From: Rubripirellula amarantea
GTDB taxonomy: Bacteria; Planctomycetota; Planctomycetia; Pirellulales; Pirellulaceae
Direction: 5' to 3'
NCBI RefSeq assembly: GCF_007859865.1
Contig: NZ_SJPI01000001.1
Location: forward strand, 1,736,001 to 1,800,000
DNA length: 64,000 nt
Under the pieces are notes generated by a model. That model saw only the letters and a program-made list of their open reading frames with translations. It was not told the origin of the DNA and did not search any database. Shown here one piece after another: positions 37,029 through 46,470 of this stretch (position 1 is the first letter of the stretch; each line of letters opens with the position of its first letter). The position numbers and the translations under genes were made by a program.

Positions 37029-38546
37029 TTGAATCCACTAATCACCATTCTTCGTCATACGCAGTGCCGAAGTACGCACCATCATTTCGCGCTGGATGCG
37101 TTGCCGTTGGTAGGAACCGACGCGGGCAAACGCCTTACTAAGATTCTGCTTCGCTACCACGACGATTATCTGCGCGGTGCAAAGGATCCTGATACGCGGT
37201 TTCGTGACTTTCAGAATCACGTCGTTCATGTAAAGGACGGCTATTGGGGTGGCGCACCGCGAGTTGCCCACCAGTGGTACGATCGCATGCAGCGATATTT
37301 GCGGAAAGGCAAATTGCATTACGCTGCTCATTCGGCCGGTGTGGTTAGCCACTACTTTTCCGATCCGATGATGCCATTGCACACCCAGCAATGCGATCGA
37401 GAGAAAATCTTACATCGCCCGATTGAATGGAGCGTGACAAAGTCGTACTCGTCGATTTACAAGATATGGCGAGATGACGAAATGCGAGTCGTCTTTGATC
37501 TTTCTGATAAACCGGGATGGCTCGGCGAAGCGATTCTTCATGGCGCTCGTTACGCAAGTGATTACTACCACCCATTGATGGACACGTATGACTTGGCTCG
37601 TGGAAAAAAGAATCCTACCCTCGGTTTGAGTTTGATCTCTAAGCAAGCGTTGGCAGAGTTGTTTGGTCTAGTGGTAACCGGTTGGGCAAGAGTTCTTGAA
37701 CGAGCTGCCGCTGATGCCGAGGCGACGATGATGCATTCGTTACCGACTGTATCAACGACCAAGGCCGCAGCACTTGCGATCGGTCGCGCACCCACAAAGT
37801 ACTTGGTCAGTCGGCTATCGAATTATCAAGAACGGTTAGCCGTTGAAGCTTTGATCGAAGAGTATGAACGCACTGGCGAATTAGTTCGGCACCTGCCCGT
37901 CGAAGTAGATATCGTTCATCGAGTCAACAAAGTATGGGCGGACGAGAATGCTTGGAAAGCTCGACGAGAGCAACTGCGTTCATCGCAAACGAAGGTCGAC
38001 GTGGAAACTAGCGAAAGCATGACTGATGAAACGGATCCAGAGCCTCGAACGATTCCGTTTCCGCAAACGACATCGCAGCCTCGCACACGCAACAGGCCTC
38101 TACCGACGATTCGATTGTTCGTAACGGATCCGCTTGTAGATGCTCCGTCGATTGGCCCTCGTACCGCAGAGCGTTTCTTGTCGATTGGAGTGCATTCGGT
38201 AGGACAGTTCTTATCAGCATCGGCGGATGACTTGTCCGACCAACTCGCCACTCGATGGATCAACTCATCGATCATTGAGCTGTGGCAACGCCAAGCACGT
38301 GTGATGTGCGACGTACCTGGGCTGAATGCTTTGGCGGCTCAGATGCTTGCCGGGGCCGGGATCACCGACCGCAGTACGCTATCGAATTGCGATTCGACTG
38401 AACTGCACGCCAAGGTATCCGACTATGCGACCACGTCGGCGGGGCGTCGCTATTTGCGAGGCAGCATGCCACCAAAACTGTCGGAAGTTCAGAAATGGAT
38501 CGATGATGCTCACGAGGAGCGTCCTGCGTTTCGCAAGTCAGCTTAG
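37029..38546 (+). CDS. Zn-dependent phospholipase C-like protein fused to DUF4332
   Basis: A 505-residue protein. The TTG start at 37029 is supported by GAGGG six bases upstream, and the next Met would delete the His-rich segment (HTQCRSTHHHFALDAL) near the N-terminus. The first ~300 residues resemble the S1/P1 nuclease and zinc-dependent phospholipase C fold, with HYAAHSAGVVSHYFSDPMMPLH as the key region (His and Asp zinc ligands). Residues about 375-500 look like DUF4332, helix-hairpin-helix-like repeats (PSIGPRTAERFLSIGVHSVG, VPGLNALAAQMLAGAGI). No signal peptide, so it seems intracellular, which is odd for a phospholipase C. A nuclease role is therefore worth considering. Confidence 0.78.
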   Translation: MNPLITILRHTQCRSTHHHFALDALPLVGTDAGKRLTKILLRYHDDYLRGAKDPDTRFRDFQNHVVHVKDGYWGGAPRVAHQWYDRMQRYLRKGKLHYAAHSAGVVSHYFSDPMMPLHTQQCDREKILHRPIEWSVTKSYSSIYKIWRDDEMRVVFDLSDKPGWLGEAILHGARYASDYYHPLMDTYDLARGKKNPTLGLSLISKQALAELFGLVVTGWARVLERAAADAEATMMHSLPTVSTTKAAALAIGRAPTKYLVSRLSNYQERLAVEALIEEYERTGELVRHLPVEVDIVHRVNKVWADENAWKARREQLRSSQTKVDVETSESMTDETDPEPRTIPFPQTTSQPRTRNRPLPTIRLFVTDPLVDAPSIGPRTAERFLSIGVHSVGQFLSASADDLSDQLATRWINSSIIELWQRQARVMCDVPGLNALAAQMLAGAGITDRSTLSNCDSTELHAKVSDYATTSAGRRYLRGSMPPKLSEVQKWIDDAHEERPAFRKSA

Positions 38547-38701
38547 CCGGTTCCGCTAGGTATCATTTGCCTATGGGGGACGTTTGCCGGCGTGACTTTC
38601 TCACGTGGTGTTTGGTATCCTGCTTAAACTGTACTTTTCCCAAGGCTTCTGGTTTCTGAGGGCTGCTGGGTATTTGTCACCAAGACGGGGAGTCCAACGT
38701 C

Positions 38702-39946
38702 ATGAAGGCTTTTGAGGCAACGCAGTACTACTTTGACACAGCCGCCGAACATCTCAATATCAACGCAGAGCTGCGTCAAATGTTATTGACGCCTCGCCGC
38801 GAGGTGCAAGTTCGCGTCACCATTGAACGAGACAACGGACACCTCGCCAATTTTGTTGGCTTCCGAGTCCAGCACGATAATCATCGTGGGCCGATGAAAG
38901 GTGGTCTTCGCTTCCACCCCGATGTTGACCTGGATGAGACGCGTGCATTGGCGAGTCTGATGACCTGGAAAACAGCCGTCGTCGATTTGCCGTATGGCGG
39001 TGCCAAGGGCGGAATCGGAGTGGATCCGTCGGAGTTGTCACTGCGGGAAATTGAAAAGCTAACTCGGGCCTTCGTCGATCAGATCCACGAACTTGTCGGT
39101 CCCGACACGGATATACCCGCCCCCGACATGGGCACCGATCACCGAGTGATGTCATGGTTTCGTAATCAATGGGAAAAGTATCACGGTTTCAATCCCGCCG
39201 TCATCACGGGAAAGCCGGTGGAAGAATACGGAGCGAAGGGACGTGAGGAAGCGACCGGCCGTGGTGTGGGGACGCTTACCGTCAAGCTAACCAAGCGACT
39301 TGGTTATCGAGCTGAACAAACACGCGTGGCCATACAGGGATTCGGAAACGTTGGTTCGCATGCGGCAAAGTTTTTAACCGAGGCGCAGTTTCCGGTGGTT
39401 GCGGTCAGCGATATCTCTGGAACCTATTACGATCCCAATGGGCTTAAGATTGGTGAGTTGCTTCGCCACAAACTTGAACATCCACGCGGTCTGCTGGAAG
39501 GTTACACCGGATGCCAAATTCTGCCGTTGGGCGATTTGATTACGCTTAATGACGTCGACGTGCTGATCCCAGCGGCACTGGGCGGAGTGATCACTGAAAA
39601 GAACGTCGATGACATCCACGCCAAGGTCATCATCGAAGCGGCGAACGGTCCAATCTATCCAAGTGCCGACGAAGAACTGCACAACAAGGGCGTCACGATC
39701 TTGCCCGATATCCTTGCCAATGCGGGTGGTGTAACGGTCAGCTACTTTGAATGGGTACAGAATCGTCAACACTATCGTTGGCCACTGGACCGTGTCCGCG
39801 GCGAACTCGATCGCACCATGAACGACGCGTTCGAGAATGTGTGGCAGACCTCGCAACAACGGAAGGTATCTTTGCGCACTGCCGCCTATATTATCGGCAT
39901 CACTAGGGTTCGTCGCGCTGCTGAATTAGCTGGGTTGACTTCGTAG
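38702..39946 (+). CDS. gdhA: Glutamate dehydrogenase (Glu/Leu/Phe/Val family)
   Basis: A 414-residue hexameric-type dehydrogenase converting glutamate and 2-oxoglutarate. Substrate and catalytic lysines are present: PMKGGLRFHPD (K66), MTWKTAVVDLPYGGAKGG (K90 and catalytic K102); the nucleotide-binding motif is GFGNVGSHAA. Length fits the small bacterial NAD(H) or dual-specific enzymes. GGGGAG lies eight bases upstream of the ATG at 38702. No partner gene is nearby. Confidence 0.94.
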   Translation: MKAFEATQYYFDTAAEHLNINAELRQMLLTPRREVQVRVTIERDNGHLANFVGFRVQHDNHRGPMKGGLRFHPDVDLDETRALASLMTWKTAVVDLPYGGAKGGIGVDPSELSLREIEKLTRAFVDQIHELVGPDTDIPAPDMGTDHRVMSWFRNQWEKYHGFNPAVITGKPVEEYGAKGREEATGRGVGTLTVKLTKRLGYRAEQTRVAIQGFGNVGSHAAKFLTEAQFPVVAVSDISGTYYDPNGLKIGELLRHKLEHPRGLLEGYTGCQILPLGDLITLNDVDVLIPAALGGVITEKNVDDIHAKVIIEAANGPIYPSADEELHNKGVTILPDILANAGGVTVSYFEWVQNRQHYRWPLDRVRGELDRTMNDAFENVWQTSQQRKVSLRTAAYIIGITRVRRAAELAGLTS

Positions 39947-40003
39947 CACGACGCACGTTGGCAAGTACCCCCGCCGTGTAACATCGTCGCCGATACGGGG
40001 CGA

Positions 40004-40029
40004 GGATACTGAGAGCGGATACTGAGAGC
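40004..40029. repeat. 13-bp tandem duplication (GGATACTGAGAGC x2)
   Basis: Two perfect adjacent copies in the 104-base gap between convergent gdhA and the small acidic gene. Most simply explained by slippage. Confidence 0.85.
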
Positions 40030-40050
40030 GAATCGTTTCAAGATCGTCGG

Positions 40051-40431
40051 CTAAGTGTTCTTGGGCTTAACCAAGCAGTGAAAGCCGACGCAGGGTTCTT
40101 CGTCCACACGTTCTTCTTCGGCTTGCGTCAGGATTTCCTGGACCTGCTTCATCCGTTGAGGACTCAAAGCAGCCGAGATCACACGTTGTTGCCCGTCAGG
40201 ACCAATCGCGACGGTGGTAATGACCGCAACCGTATCGTCATGCTGCAACGCAGCGATGATATGTTGACCGACCTGTTCTTCCGCGTTGCGGATTGTCGTC
40301 ACAAATTGAGCAATTTTGCCTTTATCGACGTCATTGGTGACCTCGCCAGGTTTGCTTGATGTCACCACCGGTTCGGCCGGTGCTTTGTTTTGGTCTTCAG
40401 AGTCACTGGGGTGTTCTTCGGATTCGTTCAT
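40051..40431 (-). CDS. Hypothetical protein
   Basis: 126 residues, unrecognised. The first 40 are charged and disordered (Glu, Asp, Pro, Lys); the remainder looks like a small alpha/beta fold (IAQFVTTIRNAEEQVGQHII, TVAVITTVAIGPDGQQRVI) ending in an acidic helix and GFHCLVKPK. It lies 19 bases downstream of the HugZ-like gene on the same strand, and probably shares its transcript. Confidence 0.62.
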   Translation of the reverse strand: MNESEEHPSDSEDQNKAPAEPVVTSSKPGEVTNDVDKGKIAQFVTTIRNAEEQVGQHIIAALQHDDTVAVITTVAIGPDGQQRVISAALSPQRMKQVQEILTQAEEERVDEEPCVGFHCLVKPKNT

Positions 40432-40450
40432 GTTAGATCTTAGCGGTGGT

Positions 40451-40903
40451 TCAAGTTACTTCGTTCAGTTGGTCGCCTGATACCGTAACAATTTTCCCAA
40501 AACCCGCGACTAGGTGAGCTTTGTGGACCATCATTTCGTAAAAGGCGAAGTCTCCGAAATCCGCGTACATCGCAGCCTCGGGATGACGCTGAAGGAAGGC
40601 GGTTCGAGCTACGTGATCAGCACCTCGAGCCAACTTTTGGACCGATCCTATCAACGTTGCTCTTGCTCCGGCGAGCGGATCACCATTCTCGCCACCGGGT
40701 GAAACCAATAGCAACGACACTCGATGGTCGTTTGCCAAATTTTTCGTGTGAACGGCCAGTCCCGATAGCAGCATGGCCATCTGGTCGGGCTTTATTCGAG
40801 CCACGGTTACGAGGGAAACGAACGGCGCACCACCATCGGCAATCGTGCCAAGGCTAGCCGCCAGAGCGGAATCCATCAGTGAGGAAATTTCAGTTGCTGA
40901 CAT
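40451..40903 (-). CDS. Pyridoxamine-phosphate-oxidase-fold (HugZ-like) flavoprotein
   Basis: A 150-residue split-barrel protein. The opening (ALAASLGTIADGGAPFVSLVTVA), the KNLANDHRVSLLL strand and RATLIGSVQKL match the HugZ/PNPOx-like family, whose members bind FMN or haem; HugZ itself degrades haem. The C-terminal HugZ domain is short or missing here and its diagnostic His cannot be confirmed. Its promoter faces the pse operon start across 135 bases. Confidence 0.78.
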   Translation of the reverse strand: MSATEISSLMDSALAASLGTIADGGAPFVSLVTVARIKPDQMAMLLSGLAVHTKNLANDHRVSLLLVSPGGENGDPLAGARATLIGSVQKLARGADHVARTAFLQRHPEAAMYADFGDFAFYEMMVHKAHLVAGFGKIVTVSGDQLNEVT

Positions 40904-41038
40904 GACATCATTCTACCGCACCCGAGGCCAGATTGCCCATGTTTTCGAAGCTTCCGTTTTTGCCGAGATTCGTATTGTTGGCTGAAGAACAGTTTTGCTA
41001 CTCTGCCAGCCCAGCAATCAACGCAGAAAGGACTCGCG

Positions 41039-42091
41039 ATGTCGATTTTGGATGGCAGCAATATTCTTATCACCGGTGGTACCGGCTCGTTTGGCAAGAA
41101 GTGCGCAAAGACGCTCTTAGATCAATGCAAGCCAAATCGCCTTGTGATTCTCAGTCGAGATGAGCAAAAGCACGTTGATATGGCTCGCAATGTCTTGCCA
41201 CCGTCCGAGTATCCCCAAGTGCGATACTTCGTCGGTGATGTGCGAGATCGTGGCCGACTCTCGCACGCATTGCGTGGGATCGACTACGTCATTCACGCCG
41301 CCGCGATGAAGCATGTCGATATCGCCGAATACAATCCTACCGAATGCATCAGCACCAACATTGGCGGTGCCGAGAACCTGATCAACGCTTGCATTGAAAG
41401 CAACGTCAAAAAGCTGGTGGCATTGTCCACCGATAAAGCTGCGGCTCCGGTGAACCTGTACGGTGCGACAAAACTTTGCAGCGACAAGCTCTTCGCCGCT
41501 GGCAATTCGCTCTCGGGTGCGTCGGGCACACGTTTCTGTGCGGTGCGCTATGGCAACGTGATTGGGTCTAACGGTTCCGTAATTCCGTTCTTCCAGAACA
41601 AGCGGCACGAAGGCGTATTGCCAATTACTAGTTACGACATGACGCGTTTCGTGATCACGCTCGAACAAGGCGTGGACTTTGTGCTCAAGGCTTTCGAGCG
41701 AATGATTGGTGGCGAAATTTTTGTCCCCAAGATTCCTAGCGTATCCATCGGCGACATTGCTGCTGCGGTTGCTCCGGAATGCGAGACCAAGGAAATCGGA
41801 ATTCGGCCTGGCGAGAAGATGCACGAATGCATGGTGCCCGAAGACGAGGCACGGCAAACGCTCGAATTCGATGATCACTACATCGTGCAACCATCGGCGC
41901 GAAGTTGGTGCAAGGAAGATCCCGCCTATGTCGCTCAAGGACGTCAGTGCGAACCGGGGTTCAGCTACAGCAGCGACAACAACAAGCATTGGTTGAGCGT
42001 GTTTGAACTGCGGGATCTGATCGCCAAGCACTGTCCCGATCCAAATTCTGTGGAAGTGGATTCGACTCAACAAAAACGCAAGGCAGCCTAG
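41039..42091 (+). CDS. pseB: UDP-N-acetylglucosamine 4,6-dehydratase (inverting)
   Basis: A 350-residue SDR enzyme for the first step of pseudaminic acid synthesis: it converts UDP-GlcNAc to UDP-2-acetamido-2,6-dideoxy-beta-L-arabino-hexos-4-ulose. NAD-binding motif GGTGSFG (13-19); catalytic T131-D132-K133 and Y141-x3-K145; AAAMKHVD at 87-94 is the family signature. Length is typical. AAAGGA precedes the ATG at 41039. First gene of the operon, with PseC 62 bases downstream. Confidence 0.95.
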   Translation: MSILDGSNILITGGTGSFGKKCAKTLLDQCKPNRLVILSRDEQKHVDMARNVLPPSEYPQVRYFVGDVRDRGRLSHALRGIDYVIHAAAMKHVDIAEYNPTECISTNIGGAENLINACIESNVKKLVALSTDKAAAPVNLYGATKLCSDKLFAAGNSLSGASGTRFCAVRYGNVIGSNGSVIPFFQNKRHEGVLPITSYDMTRFVITLEQGVDFVLKAFERMIGGEIFVPKIPSVSIGDIAAAVAPECETKEIGIRPGEKMHECMVPEDEARQTLEFDDHYIVQPSARSWCKEDPAYVAQGRQCEPGFSYSSDNNKHWLSVFELRDLIAKHCPDPNSVEVDSTQQKRKAA

Positions 42092-42153
42092 TCACGGCCG
42101 AACACCATCAGCATGTTCGATCGTGTTGCGTTCGGGATTGAGGAGACAACTTG

Positions 42154-43338
42154 GTGATTCCATACGGTAGACAATCGCTTAACGAAGATGACATCGCCGC
42201 CGTTACTCAGGTGCTGCGCGGCGACTTCCTGACACAAGGTCCCGCGATTGTTGAGTTTGAAACCAAGCTCGCCGATCGCTGTAATGCTGATCATTCGGTG
42301 GCCTGCAACTCTGGCACAGCCGCTCTTCATATGGCTTACCAATCGCTCGGGATAGGTCCGGGGGATGTGGTCGTTGTTCCAGCCAATACGTTTCTTGCGA
42401 CAGCGAACGCAGCGGTTTATCTAGGCGCGGACGTTCGCTTCTGTGATGTCGATCCCCAGTCTGGATTGATGACAGCCCAAACGCTTGAGCCGGTGCTAGA
42501 TTGTGACGTCTCGTTAGTCGTGCCCGTTCACTTTGCGGGAATGGCGTGCGACATGAAGGCCATTGCGGAATTGGTTCGCTGGACATCGCCCCGAGCGAAG
42601 ATTGTCGAGGATGCAAGTCACGCCATCGGTGCCCTGCACCGCGACGGTTCACCCGTAGGTTCGCTGGAATGGTCCGCGATGGCAACGTTCAGCTTTCATC
42701 CGGTCAAGCACATTGCCGCCGGCGAAGGTGGGGCCGTCACTGTCAACGATCCGGAACTGCTGGAAAAACTCCGTGGTTTTCGTTGTCACGGGATGACGAA
42801 AGATCCCACAAAATTGACAAAGCCCGAGGAAGGTCCGTGGTACTACGAAATGCACGACCTTGGGTTCAATTATCGAATCCCCGAAGCGTCCTGTGCATTG
42901 GCTTCGAGTCAGATGAATCGCCTAAACGATTTTCTAAATCGGCGACGCGCCATCGCCGAAGCGTATTTGTCGGCTTGGTCGACTTGCGACATTATCAAAT
43001 TGCCGAATTCCGAAGACTTGCATTATTCCGCTTGGCACTTGTTCTGCTTACATGTGGGGCTCAAAAACGATTCGCTCGATCGAGCGGATTGGATGTCGAT
43101 GTTGCAACAACGTGGGGTGGGTTCGCAAGTTCACTATTACCCCGTTTGCGACCAGCCGTATTACCGAAACCGCTACGGTTGTGACAAAACCCATTTTACG
43201 GGCGCTTTTGAGCACTACCGAACGGCACTCAGCGTGCCCATGTATCCGGCGATGTCAGATGCCCAGGTGCAGACCGTGATCGAATCCGTGTTGGATGTAG
43301 CTAGTCAGTCTAAACCAGTTGTCAGTCATGCTGCTTAA
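42154..43338 (+). CDS. pseC: UDP-4-amino-sugar transaminase of the pseudaminic pathway
   Basis: A 394-residue DegT/DnrJ/EryC1-type aminotransferase, second step of the pathway. The PLP lysine is K185 in FHPVKHIAAGEGG, the family signature. The GTG at 42154 gives the typical MIPYGRQ opening; a TTG at 42151 is one codon earlier. GAGGAG lies about eight bases before the GTG. The stop overlaps the Shine-Dalgarno of the next gene. Confidence 0.93.
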   Translation: MIPYGRQSLNEDDIAAVTQVLRGDFLTQGPAIVEFETKLADRCNADHSVACNSGTAALHMAYQSLGIGPGDVVVVPANTFLATANAAVYLGADVRFCDVDPQSGLMTAQTLEPVLDCDVSLVVPVHFAGMACDMKAIAELVRWTSPRAKIVEDASHAIGALHRDGSPVGSLEWSAMATFSFHPVKHIAAGEGGAVTVNDPELLEKLRGFRCHGMTKDPTKLTKPEEGPWYYEMHDLGFNYRIPEASCALASSQMNRLNDFLNRRRAIAEAYLSAWSTCDIIKLPNSEDLHYSAWHLFCLHVGLKNDSLDRADWMSMLQQRGVGSQVHYYPVCDQPYYRNRYGCDKTHFTGAFEHYRTALSVPMYPAMSDAQVQTVIESVLDVASQSKPVVSHAA

Positions 43339-43344
43339 AGGAGG
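43337..43344 (+). promoter_or_regulatory. Strong Shine-Dalgarno deciding the start of the CMP-transferase gene
   Basis: AAAGGAGG, seven bases before the GTG at 43352 and overlapping the pseC stop. It selects GTG 43352 over an in-frame TTG at 43319. Confidence 0.85.
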
Positions 43345-43351
43345 CGATCAA

Positions 43352-44116
43352 GTGAACAAGATCGTTGCGATTGTGCAAGCAAGAGTCGGTTCAAGCCGAT
43401 TGCCTGGCAAGACCTTGATGCAGCTAGGCGATCGAAGTGTTCTCGCACGCGTTCTACTTCGGTTAAGCCAGTGCAAGAAGGTCGATCAGATTGTGGTCGC
43501 CACAACCACCAATGGTGAAGACGATCGCATCATGAATGAAGCCGTCGCGTGTGGCTTTCAATGTTTTCGCGGCAGCGAGTCCGACGTGCTGTCGCGATAC
43601 TACGGTGCTGCGAAAATGGCTGAGGCGACTCATGTTATTCGCGTTACATCGGACTGCCCTTTCATCGACCCTGTCTTGATCGATCGGATGGTGGACCACT
43701 ATTTGGAACAAGCTCGCAATGTGGACTATCTGAGCAACGCGTTTGAACGAACGTTTCCGCACGGATTGGATACTGAAATATTTTCGGCATCTGCTCTCGC
43801 GATTGCTCATGCCCATGGCGCAAGCGCTGCGGAACGAGAACACGTGACGCCGTACATTTACTTGAATCCCGATCAATTCGAAGTCAGTAACTTCAGCAAC
43901 AGCGAGAACTTGTCGCATCATCGCTGGACATTGGACGAGGCTGATGATTGGGCATTCTTTGAAGCTGTTGTTGGTCACCTTCCAGATCCGCTCGTAACCA
44001 CCGATCAAGTGTTGGCGCTGCTAGAACGCGAGCCGCAGATTAGCGAAATCAACGCTAGGGTGCAGCAAAAGACGTTGGCCGACAGCAAGCCGATCAATCA
44101 GAAATTGGCAGGTTGA
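43352..44116 (+). CDS. SpsF-like cytidylyltransferase, probable CMP-pseudaminic acid synthetase
   Basis: A 254-residue nucleotidyltransferase. The N-terminus IVAIVQARVGSSRLPGKTL is the CTP-transferase (CTP_transf_3/SpsF) signature, and RVTSDCPFIDP marks the metal and sugar site. It sits where pseF sits in standard clusters and would activate the sugar with CMP. Its sequence is nearer to SpsF than to classical PseF/NeuA, so the symbol is left blank. The last residues precede pseG directly (TGA then ATG with no gap). Confidence 0.82.
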   Translation: MNKIVAIVQARVGSSRLPGKTLMQLGDRSVLARVLLRLSQCKKVDQIVVATTTNGEDDRIMNEAVACGFQCFRGSESDVLSRYYGAAKMAEATHVIRVTSDCPFIDPVLIDRMVDHYLEQARNVDYLSNAFERTFPHGLDTEIFSASALAIAHAHGASAAEREHVTPYIYLNPDQFEVSNFSNSENLSHHRWTLDEADDWAFFEAVVGHLPDPLVTTDQVLALLEREPQISEINARVQQKTLADSKPINQKLAG

Positions 44117-45358
44117 ATGCGAGTGCTTTTTCGAGCCGATGCGAGTTTGCGAATTGGCAGCGGGCATATTGCCCGCTGTTTGACGTTGGCGGATGCAATC
44201 ACTGCGCAGGGTGGTCAAGCAGATTTCGTATGCCGAGACCATCCCGGTCATCTCGCCACGTGGATCGAATCTCGCGGGTACGAGGTGTCGCTGTTAGAGA
44301 CCGAAACCTCGGCACATGAAAACGCTGCTCAGGATTCGCCTTACGCTTCATGGCTAGCCGCGTCGTCGATCGATGATGCTCGGCAAACGATCAACGCTTG
44401 CAAATCACGATCGTATGATTGGACCGTGGTGGATCACTATGCCATCGATTCGAGTTGGCACCACGAAATAAGGAAACACATTCCTAAGACGTTGGTCATC
44501 GACGACTTAGCAAATCGGTCCCACGAAGCAGACTTGCTGTTGGATCAAAATTATCACAAGCAACAACAGGGTCGCTACGAGTCGTGGGTGAACCAGGAAT
44601 GCGAGCTTTTGCTAGGGCCAAAGTTTTCGTTGCTTCGACCTGACTTCGCGAAGCACCGAGATGTGGCTAGTTCACATGTTGGAGCATCGAAATCCAAGGA
44701 AACGCAAACAACCAAAGGTCGGTTCAATCGAGGCTTCGCCGGCGAAGTTCGAGCAGATCAATCCCGATCGAACCAATTTTTGTCAAACGATGGATCGTCC
44801 GATCAATGCATGAACATCATGGTATTCATGGGCGGTATGGACGAACACAACGTAACCGCGAGGGTCATCAAGTCGTTGGAGTTTGCGGGGCTCGAGTCTA
44901 GCTCTCACCTTCATGTTGTGATTGGAAGTGCGAATCCGCATCGTGAACTTCTCAAGGCACAATGCGATCGCGTTCGCCAGAGAAACCACTTCGAAGTTAG
45001 CCTGCACATCCAGGTGTCTGAAATGGCGAAGCTGATGTCAAAGATGACTTGCATGATTGGCGCGGGTGGATCCAACACTTGGGAGCGTTGCTGTCTTGGG
45101 ATTCCTACTGCGGTTATCGCAGTGGCCGAGAACCAGGTCGATGTTGCAGTACAGCTAGATGAGACGGGCATTTCGCAATTCCTTGGGTTTCATCGAACGA
45201 TCCAAGACCGAGAGCTGCGAGAATCATTGCAAGCCTTTGTCGTTGATCGGAATTCTCACCACCGCATGCATCAACGAAGTCGATCGCTGGTGGATGGCTT
45301 AGGAGCCAACCGAATCGTCGGAATGATGAATCAACGCACAGCCAAAATTGCCGCCTAA
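44117..45358 (+). CDS. pseG: UDP-2,4-diacetamido-trideoxy-altropyranose hydrolase with large insertion
   Basis: A 413-residue GT-B-like hydrolase that removes UDP in the fourth step. The catalytic His is H17 in RIGSGHIARC; LVIDDLANR and the GAGGSNTWERCCLGIP loop are family motifs. Normal PseG proteins are about 280-350 residues. Here residues ~182-231, linking the two lobes, are a polar, low-complexity stretch (SKETQTTK, RSNQFLSNDGSSD) several dozen residues longer than usual. Some C-terminal extension also contributes. The ATG at 44117 abuts the upstream stop. Confidence 0.9.
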   Translation: MRVLFRADASLRIGSGHIARCLTLADAITAQGGQADFVCRDHPGHLATWIESRGYEVSLLETETSAHENAAQDSPYASWLAASSIDDARQTINACKSRSYDWTVVDHYAIDSSWHHEIRKHIPKTLVIDDLANRSHEADLLLDQNYHKQQQGRYESWVNQECELLLGPKFSLLRPDFAKHRDVASSHVGASKSKETQTTKGRFNRGFAGEVRADQSRSNQFLSNDGSSDQCMNIMVFMGGMDEHNVTARVIKSLEFAGLESSSHLHVVIGSANPHRELLKAQCDRVRQRNHFEVSLHIQVSEMAKLMSKMTCMIGAGGSNTWERCCLGIPTAVIAVAENQVDVAVQLDETGISQFLGFHRTIQDRELRESLQAFVVDRNSHHRMHQRSRSLVDGLGANRIVGMMNQRTAKIAA

Positions 45359-45368
45359 GGGGGAGAGC

Positions 45369-46451
45369 ATGACCAACAATGATGTCACCATCGCAGGCCG
45401 GTTGATCGGCACTGCTTTCGAACCCTTTGTGATTGCTGAGATGTCAGGCAACCACAATCAATCGCTCGATCGAGCACTTGCCATTGTCGATGCAGCAGCC
45501 GATGCGGGCGCGCACGCGATTAAGTTGCAAACTTATACGGCTGACACAATGACGTTGGACGTCGAGGGAAAAGGCTTCACGATCGATGCAGATGATAGTC
45601 TTTGGAAAGGACGCAAGCTGCACGATCTTTATGCCGAAGCACACACGCCATGGGATTGGCATCAAGCGATCTTCGACCGGGCAACTCAGCAGGGATTGAT
45701 TGCGTTCAGCTCTCCCTTTGACGATACCGCCGTTGACCTTCTTGAATCGCTCAACACGCCGGCGTATAAGATTGCTTCGTTTGAAATGACTCACCTTCCA
45801 TTGGTTCGGAAGGTTGCATCGACTGGCAAGCCGTTGATCATTTCAACCGGAATGGCCACGCTCGGCGAGATCGAACAAACTGTGCTGACCGCACGTCAGG
45901 CCGGCGCCAAGGAAATCGTCTTGCTTAAGTGTACGAGCACTTATCCGGCTTCGCCCGAGAACACTAACTTACGTACCATCCCGCATCTGCGTGAAGCCAT
46001 GGATGTTCAAGTAGGACTCTCTGATCACACAATGGGTGTCGGCGCATCGGTGGCTGCGGTCGCGTTCGGTGCCACGGTGATCGAGAAGCACTTCACACTG
46101 AGTCGTGCCGATGGTGGCGTTGATTCAACTTTCTCGCTTGAACCGAACGAACTACGCCAATTGGTCGTTGAAACCAAACGGGCGTGGCAAGCCATTGGTG
46201 GCGTTTCCTATGGACCCACGGGAGCCCAGGTCGATGCCATTCAGTATCGCCGTTCGATCTACCTTGCCGAGAATGTGGATAAAGGTTGTCGCATCGATGA
46301 TCGGCACATTCGCGTTATCCGTCCGGGTCACGGTTTGGCACCCAAGCACTTTGAAGAATTGATCGGTACCACTGCGACACGCGATTTGACCAAGGGCGAG
46401 CCCGCTCAATGGGGAATGTTCGCTCAACTACATCCTGCTTCATCACACTAG
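45369..46451 (+). CDS. pseI: Pseudaminic acid synthase
   Basis: A 360-residue NeuB-family enzyme condensing the hexose with phosphoenolpyruvate. The barrel (about 15-255) shows VIAEMSGNHNQ, HAIKLQTYT, YKIASFE and GLSDHT; a SAF/antifreeze-like domain (about 290-350) carries RRSIYLAENVDKG and RPGHGLAPK. The ATG at 45369 has GGGGGAG just upstream; it replaces an in-frame start seven codons earlier. Members with EMSGNHNQ group with PseI rather than sialic or legionaminic acid synthases. Confidence 0.93.
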   Translation: MTNNDVTIAGRLIGTAFEPFVIAEMSGNHNQSLDRALAIVDAAADAGAHAIKLQTYTADTMTLDVEGKGFTIDADDSLWKGRKLHDLYAEAHTPWDWHQAIFDRATQQGLIAFSSPFDDTAVDLLESLNTPAYKIASFEMTHLPLVRKVASTGKPLIISTGMATLGEIEQTVLTARQAGAKEIVLLKCTSTYPASPENTNLRTIPHLREAMDVQVGLSDHTMGVGASVAAVAFGATVIEKHFTLSRADGGVDSTFSLEPNELRQLVVETKRAWQAIGGVSYGPTGAQVDAIQYRRSIYLAENVDKGCRIDDRHIRVIRPGHGLAPKHFEELIGTTATRDLTKGEPAQWGMFAQLHPASSH

Positions 46452-46470
46452 TATTTCGATTGGACACAAT

